42,853 bases of DNA from a bacterium (GTDB lineage Bacteria; Pseudomonadota; Gammaproteobacteria; Burkholderiales; Burkholderiaceae_C), in NCBI GenBank assembly GCA_030824555.1, contig JAVBXK010000077.1:1-42853 (forward strand), written 5' to 3'. Both the position numbers and the translations under genes were made by a program. Position 1 is the stretch's first letter. Each line of letters begins with the position of its first letter. Positions 7,944 to 16,242 of this stretch are shown here, piece by piece. The notes under the pieces were generated by a model. That model worked only from the letters and a program-made list of their open reading frames with translations, was not told where the DNA came from and searched no databases.

Positions 7944-9407
7944 GTGCAACAGCCTGATGAGGCTGAACAGGCCCGGCCCGCGTGCGCTCGTTTCTGCGCG
8001 CGTGCCCGTGCCCGCACGGGTGCCGGCGTTTGTGGTGGGCTGCGTGGCCAGTCGATGTGTCGGGCCATACGCCGGTTGGTGCGCCGGTTGCCATTCAACC
8101 GGGCAGGGGCTGGCCAGCGTCAGGTTGCCGCCCATGCGCGCCAGCATTTTTTCCACCACGGCCAACCCCAGCCCTGCACCCGAGGCCTGGCTGCGCGCCG
8201 CATCGGCGCGGAAAAAGGGCTGCGTCAGGCGGGGCAGTGTCTGGCTGTCCACGCCTGGGCCCGCGTCGCAAATGCCCACCAACACCCAAGGGTGCTGCAA
8301 CTTGACGGTGATGTGCACGTGCGCCACGCTGCTGCCGGGTGTGTGGCCGTACCTGCCCGCGTTTTCCAAAATGTTTTGCAGCACCCGGTGGAGGTCAACC
8401 TCGTCGGCCTGCACCCACAGCGGTTTTGAAAACGGTGCCAGCGTGACCTGCACCCTGGTTGGGTAGGCGGGGGGTTGCAACAATGGGGCAAGCAAATCGC
8501 CCAACTCGACGCTGCCCGTGACATGGGTGCCGGGGCGCGCGTAGTCCATGAATTTGGCAATGATGGCTTCCACCTGCGCAATGTCGTTGCCCATGTGTTG
8601 CAGGGCATCCTGGTCGGGCACGCTGAGTTCGGCTTCCAGCCGCAAACGGGCCAGCGGTGTGCGCAAGTCGTGCGAAATGCCTGCCAGCATGAGTGCGCGG
8701 TCGCGTTCAATTTGCGCCAACTGGCTGGCCATCTGGTTGAAGCCGATGTTCACGTTGCGGATCTCGGCTGTGGGCACCTGTTCGTCCAACTGGCTGCCCG
8801 TGAAGTCCCCTTCGCGGATTTTGTGGGTGGCGGTTGACAGCTTGCGCAACGGGCGGTTGATCAGCTCGGCAATGACGGCGGCACCGGCCAGCGACAGCGC
8901 GGCGGCAATGGCCAGCCAGATCACCCAGGTGCGGCCGTGGATGCTGGTGACCCGGCGCGGGTCCAGCAGCATCCAGTAGGTGTCTTGGTCCATTGAAAAG
9001 GCGACCCACAGGCCCTCTTCGCCATTGACTTCGCGCGCGACGATGGTGCCGGGCCCCAGGCGGTCGGTCAGGGCTTCGGCCAGCTGGCGGGTGAAGGGGT
9101 TGGTGCCATAGCCTGAAAAGCTGTCGCCGGGTTCGCGCGGTGCGATGCTCATGCGTTCCTCGTCGGCCAGGGTCTTGAGCAGCGACACGCGTGCAATGGG
9201 GTCGGCATGTTGCAGGGCCACACGCGTCAGGTTGACCAGCGAGGCCACCTGGCGTGCGCTTTGCAGCGCCTGTGGCTCGAATTCAAGCGAACGGAAGGTT
9301 TGCACCCAGGCCAGCAGGCACACCGCCAGCAGCAGCACCAGCGACAAAAAGGTGCGCCAGAACAGGCTGATGCGCCCGGCCAGCGCCCGTGGTGTGGTCA
9401 TCGTCAT
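7911..9407 (-). CDS. Sensor histidine kinase, EnvZ-like
   Basis: An inner-membrane sensor kinase of 498 residues, starting at ATG 9407 (a second ATG is two codons later). Seen: a first membrane segment at about 16-37, a periplasmic domain to about 160, a second membrane segment at 161-182, a HAMP linker, the phosphorylated His246 in [10 protein letters not shown], the N box [12 protein letters not shown], the G1 box DAGPGVD and the G2 box [12 protein letters not shown]. It lies 56 bp after the response regulator gene and is surely its partner. The architecture matches EnvZ, and RisS of Bordetella and Burkholderia. Oddity: after the ATPase core (about residue 434) a tail of some 65 residues rich in Thr, Ala, Gly and Arg runs on and overlaps the 3' end of the convergent ispF. 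The signal sensed is unknown. Confidence 0.93.
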   Translation of the reverse strand: MTMTTPRALAGRISLFWRTFLSLVLLLAVCLLAWVQTFRSLEFEPQALQSARQVASLVNLTRVALQHADPIARVSLLKTLADEERMSIAPREPGDSFSGYGTNPFTRQLAEALTDRLGPGTIVAREVNGEEGLWVAFSMDQDTYWMLLDPRRVTSIHGRTWVIWLAIAAALSLAGAAVIAELINRPLRKLSTATHKIREGDFTGSQLDEQVPTAEIRNVNIGFNQMASQLAQIERDRALMLAGISHDLRTPLARLRLEAELSVPDQDALQHMGNDIAQVEAIIAKFMDYARPGTHVTGSVELGDLLAPLLQPPAYPTRVQVTLAPFSKPLWVQADEVDLHRVLQNILENAGRYGHTPGSSVAHVHITVKLQHPWVLVGICDAGPGVDSQTLPRLTQPFFRADAARSQASGAGLGLAVVEKMLARMGGNLTLASPCPVEWQPAHQPAYGPTHRLATQPTTNAGTRAGTGTRAETSARGPGLFSLIRLLHLPPPGNAPHA

Positions 9408-9463
9408 GGGTGTCAGGGGCTGAGCGCTTTTTGGGGGAGCATGGGCGAAAGACTCTCGGCCTC

Positions 9464-10204
9464 TCAGGCCTTGTCGTCGGGGATGAACACATAGCCCACG
9501 CCCCACACGGTCTGAATGTGGTGAGGGTTGGCGGGGTCGGTTTCGATCAGCTTGCGCAGGCGGCTGACCTGCACGTCCAGGCTGCGGTCAAACGCTTCCA
9601 GCTCGCGCCCACGGGCCAGCTGCGCCAGGCGCTCGCGCGTGAGGGGGATGCGCGGGTGGCGCACCAGTGCCTTCAGCATGGCGAATTCGCCGGTGGTCAG
9701 CGCGATGTCTTCGTTGTGTTTGCGCAGGGTGCGCTTGCTCAGGTCCAGTTCGTAAGGGCCGAACGTGGCCACGCCTTCGTCCGCCGCAGGGCCGCCAGGT
9801 AGTTCGGTCGGCGGGCGCCTGCGCAGCACGGCGTGGATGCGGGCCAACAGCTCGCGCGGGTTGAAGGGCTTGGGCAGGTAGTCGTCAGCGCCCAGTTCCA
9901 GCCCCACGATGCGGTCGGTTTCGTCACCCTTGGCGGTGAGCATGATGATGGGCGTGCGCTCGCCCGCTGCGCGCAAGCGCTTGCAGATGGACAGGCCGTC
10001 TTCCCCCGGCATCATCAGGTCAAGGATGATCAGGTCCACCCCTTCGCGCTGCATGACGCGGGTCATGGCCGCACCGCCATCGGCCACGATGGCCACAAAA
10101 CCTTGTTGCGTGAGGTAACGGCGCAGCAGGTCGCGGATGCGTTCGTCGTCGTCAACAACCAGAATTTTGTCGGCGCGAGCAGGCTGTGGGGCAGTGGTGG
10201 TCAT
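9464..10204 (-). CDS. ompR: OmpR-family response regulator
   Basis: A 246-residue DNA-binding response regulator. The receiver domain shows the acidic pocket VVDDDE (Asp18-20), phospho-acceptor Asp62 in LDLMMPGEDG, Thr90 in MLTAKG and Lys112 in PKPFNP. A linker near 125-140 leads to a winged-helix domain (about 145-242) with RSLDVQVSRLRKLIE and TVWGVGYVF, characteristic of OmpR/PhoB proteins. It precedes the kinase gene at 7911-9407 on the same strand and forms a two-component system with it. In Bordetella the equivalent regulator is RisA; the target genes here cannot be read from the window. The divergent neighbour encodes a SIMPL protein, 263 bp away. Confidence 0.94.
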   Translation of the reverse strand: MTTTAPQPARADKILVVDDDERIRDLLRRYLTQQGFVAIVADGGAAMTRVMQREGVDLIILDLMMPGEDGLSICKRLRAAGERTPIIMLTAKGDETDRIVGLELGADDYLPKPFNPRELLARIHAVLRRRPPTELPGGPAADEGVATFGPYELDLSKRTLRKHNEDIALTTGEFAMLKALVRHPRIPLTRERLAQLARGRELEAFDRSLDVQVSRLRKLIETDPANPHHIQTVWGVGYVFIPDDKA

Positions 10205-10467
10205 GTGTTCGAGTGGGCCAGAGGGCCGTCAATGGGAGCAGGCGGGTGAGGCAACAGCACCGCATTCTGACCCCGAATCCGGTGGGTGCGCCAGCCCAGT
10301 CAATGTGGCGGCCACAGGGCGACACATCCGCTTACATTTGGCGGCAGTGTGCCCAGGATCTCGGCGTGGCAACGGCGTCTGATGGCGTACTTTTGCCAGG
10401 GGCAACACAGGGCACCAGACCAGATGGCAGGCCCCCAGTGGCTGGGGAAATCCATTCAAGGAATTTA

Positions 10468-10527
10468 ATGAAAAATATAGCTATCAATGCAATATTGACA
10501 AGCGCTGTGGTGCTTTTTTATTCAAAT
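10468..10527 (+). repeat. AT-rich short repeat, copy B (signal peptide of SIMPL gene)
   Basis: TAGCT (10478-10482), 17 nt, AAGCG (10500-10504), 5 nt, GTGC (10510-10513, where other copies have GGCC), then a T-run and TTCAAAT. The spacing is identical to the copies in mfd and the SpoU gene. The element is read in the same frame as in mfd and provides the signal peptide codons of the SIMPL protein. Confidence 0.5.
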
Positions 10528-11190
10528 TCTGTGCTGGCACTAGAGGTCGGGGCCGGTGTCGATGCGGGCAACCGTGTCAGCCTGCAAGCCAGCGCCAGCA
10601 TCGAGGTGACGCAGGACTGGATCAGCATGGCCTTGAGCACCGTGCGAGAGGGCGCCGATGCCGCAGCCGTGCAGTCGCAGCTCAAGGCCGCACTTGACGC
10701 GGCAATTGCGGTGGCCAGGCCTGGTGTCGAGAAAGACAAAATGGAATTGCGCTCGGGCAACTTCAACCTGTCGCCTCGTTACGGGCGCGACAACAAGCTC
10801 AACGGCTGGCAAGGCAGTGTGGAACTGATGCTGGAAGGGCGTGACTTTGAACGCATCACCGCCACCGCAGGCAAGGTGCAGACGCTCACCTTGCAAGGTT
10901 TGCAGTTCGGGCTGAGCCCGGCGTTGCGCGCCAGCCTGGAGTCTGACCTTCAAACCCGCGCCATTGCCCGCTTCAAGGGCAAGGCGCAGGACGTGGCCAG
11001 CGCGTTCGGGTTCGGGGGGTATCAGTTGGTGCAGGTCAACGTCGGGGCTACCGACAACGGCGGAGTCAACCCCCGGCCCATGTTGGCCATGGCTGCCAGG
11101 GCCGCATCGGCCGACATGGCCCCGGTGTCGGCCGAGCCGGGGCGGGCGAACGTGCAATTGACCGTGTCGGGCACGGTTCGCCTGAAATGA
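10468..11190 (+). CDS. Secreted SIMPL-domain (DUF541) protein
   Basis: A 240-residue protein of the SIMPL/DUF541 family, a periplasmic or secreted fold of unclear function. The start at ATG 10468 is fixed by AAGGA at about 7 nt spacing and by the signal peptide that follows: Lys2, a hydrophobic core (AINAILTSAVVLFY) and SVLA before the cleavage point near residue 24. The mature part begins LEVGAGVDAG and shows the family pattern of an N-terminal VSLQASASIEV strand, a long central region and a closing VQLTVSGTVRLK strand. Upstream in-frame sequence back to 10186 reads as non-protein. The first 20 codons coincide with copy B of the AT-rich repeat. It stands alone, divergent from ompR and convergent with bdhA. 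Confidence 0.88.
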   Translation: MKNIAINAILTSAVVLFYSNSVLALEVGAGVDAGNRVSLQASASIEVTQDWISMALSTVREGADAAAVQSQLKAALDAAIAVARPGVEKDKMELRSGNFNLSPRYGRDNKLNGWQGSVELMLEGRDFERITATAGKVQTLTLQGLQFGLSPALRASLESDLQTRAIARFKGKAQDVASAFGFGGYQLVQVNVGATDNGGVNPRPMLAMAARAASADMAPVSAEPGRANVQLTVSGTVRLK

Positions 11191-11195
11191 AAGCG

Positions 11196-11217
11196 GGTCC
11201 GCCGCCTGCGGCGGACC
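11196..11217. terminator. Hairpin between convergent SIMPL gene and bdhA
   Basis: GGTCCGCCG and CGGCGGACC form a perfect 9-bp GC-rich stem around CCTG in the 37-bp gap between two convergent genes. There is no T-run on either strand, so it may act as a processing or Rho-dependent boundary rather than an intrinsic terminator. Confidence 0.5.
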
Positions 11218-11227
11218 ATGCAGCCAC

Positions 11228-11998
11228 TTACTGAGCGGTCCAGCCGCCGTCCATTTGCCACGACACGCCGCGGATGTTGTTGGCCGCTGGCGAGCAGAAA
11301 AACACCGCCAGTTCGCCCAGCTCTTCAGGCGTGGTGAACTGCAGCGACGGTTCTTTTTCGGCCAGCAGCTGGCGCTTGGCTTCTTCGTTCGAGATGTTTG
11401 CTGCGGCCGCTTTGGCATCAACCTGCTTTTGCACCAACGGTGTCAACACCCAGCCGGGACAGATGGCGTTGCACGTCACGCCGCTGGTGGCGTTTTCAAG
11501 GGCTACCACTTTGGTGAACCCCACGATGCCGTGCTTGGCCGCCACGTAGGCCGACTTCTGCGCAGACCCCACCAGCCCGTGAACCGATGCCACGTTGATC
11601 ACCCGGCCCCAACCCGCCGCTTGCATGGCAGGCAGCGCCAGGCGCGTGGCGTGGAACGCGCTGGACAGGTTGATGGCAATGATGGCGTCCCAACGGTCCA
11701 CCGGGAACGCCTCCACGGGGGCCACGTGCTGGATGCCTGCGTTGTTGACCAGCACGTCAACCCGGCCAAACTCCGCTGCGGCGGCAGCCATCATGGCCTC
11801 GATTTCTGCGGGCTTGCTCATGTCGGCACCGTGGTAGCTGACCTTGACACCCAGTGCAGCGACCTCGGCTTTGGCGCCTTCCACGTCGCCAAAACCATTG
11901 AGCATGATGTTCGCGCCCTGGCGTGCGAGGGCTTTTGCAATGCCCAGACCGATGCCGCTGGTTGATCCGGTGACCAGTGCCGTCTTGTTCTTCAACAT
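11228..11998 (-). CDS. bdhA: D-3-hydroxybutyrate dehydrogenase (SDR family)
   Basis: A 256-residue short-chain dehydrogenase that interconverts 3-hydroxybutyrate and acetoacetate with NAD, used when polyhydroxybutyrate is degraded. Seen: the nucleotide-binding TGSTSGIGLG (10-19), NNAG in the middle, Asn110, Ser138, and the catalytic Tyr151 and Lys155 in YVAAK, then CPGWVLTPLV and a C-terminal MDGGWTAQ that strongly fits BdhA. The start at ATG 11998 is preceded by GGAG; the longer in-frame extension to 12070 is unlike the family. Its presence agrees with the PhaR gene at 15672, which points to a PHB-storing organism. Specificity is inferred from overall resemblance. Confidence 0.92.
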   Translation of the reverse strand: MLKNKTALVTGSTSGIGLGIAKALARQGANIMLNGFGDVEGAKAEVAALGVKVSYHGADMSKPAEIEAMMAAAAAEFGRVDVLVNNAGIQHVAPVEAFPVDRWDAIIAINLSSAFHATRLALPAMQAAGWGRVINVASVHGLVGSAQKSAYVAAKHGIVGFTKVVALENATSGVTCNAICPGWVLTPLVQKQVDAKAAAANISNEEAKRQLLAEKEPSLQFTTPEELGELAVFFCSPAANNIRGVSWQMDGGWTAQ

Positions 11999-12128
11999 GG
12001 GGTTCTCCGATTCCATTACGATTTGACAAATACGCGGGAAGCAGCACACAGTGTGCAGGCTCCTCGCCATTATCCCGGACGCTGTGTGGTCGAATTGCCC
12101 GCAGCGCCACGCCAGCTGTCACATCGCC

Positions 12129-13100
12129 ATGCATTACCAGCCAACCCTCCGCCATGTGGACTGTGTCAGCCCACCGTTTTCCCGTGCCGACCTCGTTCAG
12201 GAGATGTCGCCAGCACCCGACGAGGGAGACAGTCGGCTGGGTCAGGACGGCATGCCCCGCCGGATGGCTTACTGGGACTGGGCTGCCAAATCAGGGCGCA
12301 ATGACCGCGTGGTGGTGTGCGTGCATGGCCTGAGCCGTCAGGGGCGCGATTTCGATGTGCTGGCCCGCGCGTTGCGGCAGTCGGTACGTGTGGTGTGCCC
12401 AGATGTGGCGGGACGGGGCCAGAGCGACTGGCTCGAAGACCCCATGGCCTACCAGATTCCGACCTATGTGCAGGACATGGTGGCCTTGCTGACGCAACTG
12501 CGCGAGCAAGGTGTGAAGTCGGTCGATTGGGTGGGCACCAGCATGGGTGGGCTCATCGGGGTGGTGATGGCCTCGCAGCCTGACTTGGCCATCCGTCGCT
12601 TGGTGCTCAACGATGTCGGGCCCAGTGTGGAGGCCGCCGCATTGCTGCGCATCGGCACCTACCTGGGGCTGGACGTTCACTTTCCCAGCCAGGCTGCGGC
12701 GGTTGACTACCTGTGGCAAATTTCCAGCACATTTGGTCCGCATTCGGCCGAAGAGTGGCATGCACTGTCTGCTCCGATGCTCAGGGAGGACGAAGACAAA
12801 TGGGTCCTTCACTACGACCCTTGCATTGCCGTGCCCTTTCGCGCGCTCACGGCGGAATCAGCGCAGGCGGTGGCCGAACACAGTCAGGCTGCTTTCTGGA
12901 AACTGTACGAGGACATCCAGGCATCGACCCTGCTGTTGCGGGGGGCTGAATCCGATTTGCTGAGCCGAGCCACCACCGACCGCATGGTGGCCTGCGGTCC
13001 GCGTGCGCAATGCGTTGAATTCGCAGGCGTGGGGCACGCCCCCACGCTGGTTTCGGTCGACCAGGTCGAGGTAGTGACCACGTTTTTGCTGGCAGACTGA
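12129..13100 (+). CDS. Alpha/beta hydrolase
   Basis: A 323-residue soluble alpha/beta-hydrolase. Seen: the oxyanion region VCVHGLSRQGRDFD, CPDVAGRGQSDW, the nucleophile elbow GTSMGG with Ser138, an acid candidate Asp276 in RGAESDLL, and catalytic His303 in GVGHAPTL. The substrate is unknown. I start at ATG 12129 (MHYQPTLRHVD); ATG 12204 (MSPAPDEG) is an alternative. The stop overlaps the relA start by one base (TGATG), so the hydrolase and relA are probably co-transcribed and translationally coupled, which is an unusual partner for relA. It is divergent from bdhA across about 130 bp. Confidence 0.88.
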   Translation: MHYQPTLRHVDCVSPPFSRADLVQEMSPAPDEGDSRLGQDGMPRRMAYWDWAAKSGRNDRVVVCVHGLSRQGRDFDVLARALRQSVRVVCPDVAGRGQSDWLEDPMAYQIPTYVQDMVALLTQLREQGVKSVDWVGTSMGGLIGVVMASQPDLAIRRLVLNDVGPSVEAAALLRIGTYLGLDVHFPSQAAAVDYLWQISSTFGPHSAEEWHALSAPMLREDEDKWVLHYDPCIAVPFRALTAESAQAVAEHSQAAFWKLYEDIQASTLLLRGAESDLLSRATTDRMVACGPRAQCVEFAGVGHAPTLVSVDQVEVVTTFLLAD

Positions 13101-15406
13101 TGAAGAGCATGTCACACGACACCGCAGCTGGCCTGCGGTCTGCTTCGCCAGTGCCCGTGGTGGCCGACAGCGGGCGCCCCATCGACAGTCCATTCATCGT
13201 GGCGGCAACGGCCGATGCAGGCAATCAGGCGGCGGTGCCTGCTGCCCGTGCGCGTGCATTTGCCGAGCCACTGGTGGGCAACGAGTGCCTTGACACGGGC
13301 GAGAACATCCTGGCGCATGCGGATGCGGTGGTGGGCTTGCTGGAGGTCATCGGCGGGTCAGAGGCCATGAAAACGGCCTGTTACCTGGTGTACGCCTGGG
13401 ACTATCTGAACAAACCGAAAGAGGTCATTGCCAAGGCGTTCGGCGACAGCTTTGCCGATTTGGCGCTGGAGACATCTCGCTTGGTTCAACTGCAGCGCCA
13501 GACGCGCCAGAAGGCGCAGCAAGTGCGCGCGGACAAGGCATTGCTGGCCGAACTGACAGGGGCTGCGCCGAGTAAATCGCCCCCTTCCGAACTGGCGGCC
13601 AGCCAGACTGAGAACATTCGCAAGATGTTGCTGGCGTTCTCGCGCGATTTGCGTGTTGTCATGCTGCGCCTGGCTTCGCGGTTGCAGACGTTGCGCTACT
13701 TTGCCGCCAGCAAGCAGGTGCCACCATACGAGTTGGCGTGGGAAGCGTTGCATGTGTTTGCACCGCTCGCCAACAGGTTGGGCATCTGGCAGTTCAAGTG
13801 GGAGCTGGAGGACCTGGCATTTCGGTTCCTGGAGCCCGATGCTTACAAACACATCGCGCGTCTGCTGGACGAAAAACGCATCGAGCGCGAAAGCTACATG
13901 CTTGACTTGCGTGACCGGCTCGAAGCCGCGCTGGCAGCGCAAGGCATACAGGTGCAGGTGCAAGGGCGGCCGAAGCACATCTACAGCATTGCCAAAAAAA
14001 TGCGTGGCAAGGCGCTCGATTTCGAGCGCGTGTTCGACATCCGGGCGCTGCGTGTGGTGGTGCCCGATGTGGCCGCGTGCTATGCCGTGCTGGCGTGGGT
14101 GAACGACCGGTTCACGCCTGTGGTCGAGGAGTTCGACGACTACATTGCGCAACCCAAGGCCAATGGCTACCAGTCGTTGCACACCGTGGTGCGGGACGAG
14201 CAGGGGCGCGCCATCGAAATCCAGATACGCACGCACGACATGCACGAGCACGCAGAACACGGCGTGGCTGCGCACTGGGCTTACAAAGAAGCAGGTGCCA
14301 AAGGTTATGCGGGTGTGTCGGCATCGTCCGATTACGACAACAAAATTGCCGTGCTGCGCCAGCTGCTGGCGTGGGAGCGTGACCTCAGCGGCGAAACACA
14401 AACGCTGTTTGACGACCGCATTTACGTGTTCACGCCCGACGCCGCGATTGTCGAATTACCCACGGCTGCTACGCCAGTCGATTTCGCTTACACCGTTCAC
14501 ACCACCCTTGGGCATCGTTGCCGTGGTGCGAAGGTGGATGGCGTGCTGGTGCCCTTGAACACGCCACTGCAGAACGGTCAAACCGTCGACATCCTGCCTG
14601 CGAAAGAGGGCGGACCATCGCGCGACTGGCTGAACACCGATCTGGGTTACCTGGCCAGTCCTCGCGCGAGGGCCAAGGTGCGTGCCTGGTTCAACAACTT
14701 GGCTGCAGAAACCACCATGGCAAGGGGGCGGGAGGCCATTGAAAAGCTCCTCCAGCGCGAAGGTCGGACATCCCTTGCGTTGGATGATCTGGCTGCGCAG
14801 ATGGGTTTCACGTCCAGCAATCAGTTGTTCGAGGTGGTGGGCAAGGACGAGTTGTCGATCAAGGCGGTTGAAAGCCAGTTGTCACCACCGGAGCCTGCTC
14901 CTGCTGTCGATGAGATGCCCTTTGTGCACACCACACGGCGCAGTGACAAGTTTTCCGGCAGCCACGTGCTGGTGGTGGGCGTCGATTCCATGCTCACCCA
15001 ACTGGCCAAGTGCTGCAAGCCTGCCCCGCCGGATGTGATTGGTGGGTTCGTTACAAAAGGGAAGGGCGTGAGCATTCACCGTGCGGATTGCTCCGATTTC
15101 AGGTACATCAGCCGCACCCACCCAGACCGTGTCATTGCGGTGCAATGGCGTGGCATGAAGGGCCCCCACGCAGCGTTCTACCCAGTCGACGTGACGGTCG
15201 ATGCACGAGACAGGCAAGGTTTGTTGCGCGACATTTCAGAGGTGTTTTCTCGCGAGAAAATCAACGTCATCGGTGTGCAAACGCAGTCAGTCAAGGGCTT
15301 GGCCTGGATGACATTCACAGCCGAGCTGTCCGATGCCTCACGTTTGAACAGGCTGATTGCCGCACTGGGCGAGGTCGAGGGCGTGAATGCAGCGCGCCGC
15401 AAATGA
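13100..15406 (+). CDS. relA: (p)ppGpp synthetase RelA
   Basis: A 768-residue long RelA/SpoT homologue that makes (p)ppGpp on ribosomes carrying uncharged tRNA. Seen: an N-terminal region where the hydrolase should be but without its HD and ED metal-binding motifs (ILAHADAVVGLLEVIGG onward), the synthetase domain with GRPKHIYSIAKKM, VFDIRALRVVV, EFDD at 344-347 followed by YIAQPKANGYQSLHT, and IEIQIRT, then a TGS domain (DDRIYVFTP), a conserved Cys pair KCCKPAPPD and a C-terminal ACT domain (about 690-765). The acidic EXDD motif is that of monofunctional RelA; SpoT/Rel enzymes have RXKD. So it should synthesise but not hydrolyse, and a separate SpoT is expected elsewhere. ATG 13100 overlaps the hydrolase stop. 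Confidence 0.95.
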   Translation: MKSMSHDTAAGLRSASPVPVVADSGRPIDSPFIVAATADAGNQAAVPAARARAFAEPLVGNECLDTGENILAHADAVVGLLEVIGGSEAMKTACYLVYAWDYLNKPKEVIAKAFGDSFADLALETSRLVQLQRQTRQKAQQVRADKALLAELTGAAPSKSPPSELAASQTENIRKMLLAFSRDLRVVMLRLASRLQTLRYFAASKQVPPYELAWEALHVFAPLANRLGIWQFKWELEDLAFRFLEPDAYKHIARLLDEKRIERESYMLDLRDRLEAALAAQGIQVQVQGRPKHIYSIAKKMRGKALDFERVFDIRALRVVVPDVAACYAVLAWVNDRFTPVVEEFDDYIAQPKANGYQSLHTVVRDEQGRAIEIQIRTHDMHEHAEHGVAAHWAYKEAGAKGYAGVSASSDYDNKIAVLRQLLAWERDLSGETQTLFDDRIYVFTPDAAIVELPTAATPVDFAYTVHTTLGHRCRGAKVDGVLVPLNTPLQNGQTVDILPAKEGGPSRDWLNTDLGYLASPRARAKVRAWFNNLAAETTMARGREAIEKLLQREGRTSLALDDLAAQMGFTSSNQLFEVVGKDELSIKAVESQLSPPEPAPAVDEMPFVHTTRRSDKFSGSHVLVVGVDSMLTQLAKCCKPAPPDVIGGFVTKGKGVSIHRADCSDFRYISRTHPDRVIAVQWRGMKGPHAAFYPVDVTVDARDRQGLLRDISEVFSREKINVIGVQTQSVKGLAWMTFTAELSDASRLNRLIAALGEVEGVNAARRK

Positions 15407-15418
15407 ATTGGCATGTTT

Positions 15419-15447
15419 TTGCGAAACGCCAAAAATCACGCTATAAT
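15419..15447 (+). promoter_or_regulatory. Promoter of tRNA-Val
   Basis: A -35-like TTGCGA (15419-15424), a 17-bp spacer and a perfect -10 TATAAT (15442-15447) end 20 bp before the mature tRNA. It begins only 13 bp after the relA stop, so the tRNA has its own sigma-70 promoter. Confidence 0.75.
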
Positions 15448-15467
15448 TCGAGCTTCGAATCGTTTGT

Positions 15468-15544
15468 AGGCGCGTAGCTCAGCTGGTTAGAGCACCACCT
15501 TGACATGGTGGGGGTCGTTGGTTCGAGTCCAATCGCGCCTACCA
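15468..15544 (+). tRNA. tRNA-Val (GAC)
   Basis: A complete cloverleaf by eye: acceptor stem AGGCGCG with CGCGCCT, D arm GCTC/GAGC, anticodon stem CCACC/GGTGG with loop TTGACAT (anticodon GAC), T arm GTTGG/CCAAT with TTCGAGT, discriminator A and an encoded CCA. It reads the Val codon GUC. It lies alone between relA and phaR, with no integrase nearby. Confidence 0.97.
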
Positions 15545-15671
15545 AACACTTTGATCCCATTTCTTCATGGGTTTCATCAGTCCGGAAGGTTGCACGCAAG
15601 CTGAAAAGTGTCATGCTTTCAGCCAGTGGAAGAACAGGTTGCGTGGCTGTCTGTTCCCCTGGATACACATT

Positions 15672-16214
15672 GTGCACAAGTCCGAATCTGCCTCGACGCC
15701 AGCTGGCGTGAGGATCATCAAAAAATACCCCAATCGTCGTTTGTACGACACCGACACGTCAACGTACATCACGTTGGCTGAGGTCAAAGGTTTGGTCATG
15801 CAGGTGGCACCGTTTGTGGTGCTGGATGCCAAAACCGGGGATGACCTGACCCGCAGCATCTTGCTTCAGATCATTCTCGAAGAAGAAACGGCGGGTGTGC
15901 CGCTGTTCACAGAACAAATCCTGGCCAACATCATCCGTTTTTACGGTCATGCCATGCAGGGATTCATCGGTGCATACCTGGAAAAAAACATGCAGCTCTT
16001 CACCGAGATGCAGCAAAAAGTTGCCCCACAAGCTGGCAGCGGGATGAGTCCAGAGGCCTGGAATCAATTCCTGAATGTCAGAAATCCCGTGATGCAAAAC
16101 ATGATGGGCAGCTACCTGGAGCAATCCAAGGCGGCATTCGAACAAGTGCAAGACCAGATGCAGCGCAACAGCGAGCAAGTGCTGAATGCAATGGGATTCA
16201 GGCGCCCAGGCTGA
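15672..16214 (+). CDS. phaR: Polyhydroxyalkanoate synthesis repressor PhaR
   Basis: PhaR binds DNA and PHB granules and represses phasin genes until polymer forms. The signature [26 protein letters not shown] is the PHA accumulation regulator DNA-binding domain (about residues 14-40), followed by [21 protein letters not shown] and the PHB-binding repeats with [17 protein letters not shown]. No ATG lies near the conserved start; GTG 15672 gives 180 residues, the usual size, whereas the in-frame ATG at 15567 would add 35 residues unlike the family. The ribosome site is weak, so the start is uncertain. Together with bdhA it indicates PHB storage. rimO follows after 28 bp. Confidence 0.88.
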   Translation: MHKSESASTPAGVRIIKKYPNRRLYDTDTSTYITLAEVKGLVMQVAPFVVLDAKTGDDLTRSILLQIILEEETAGVPLFTEQILANIIRFYGHAMQGFIGAYLEKNMQLFTEMQQKVAPQAGSGMSPEAWNQFLNVRNPVMQNMMGSYLEQSKAAFEQVQDQMQRNSEQVLNAMGFRRPG

Positions 16215-16242
16215 TGCCAATCGCCTGGTCATACGGATACAA

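Noticed and set aside
15468-15544. tRNA-Val as an integration site
   Set aside because: No integrase, no repeated tRNA 3' end and no foreign genes downstream; phaR and rimO are core genes.
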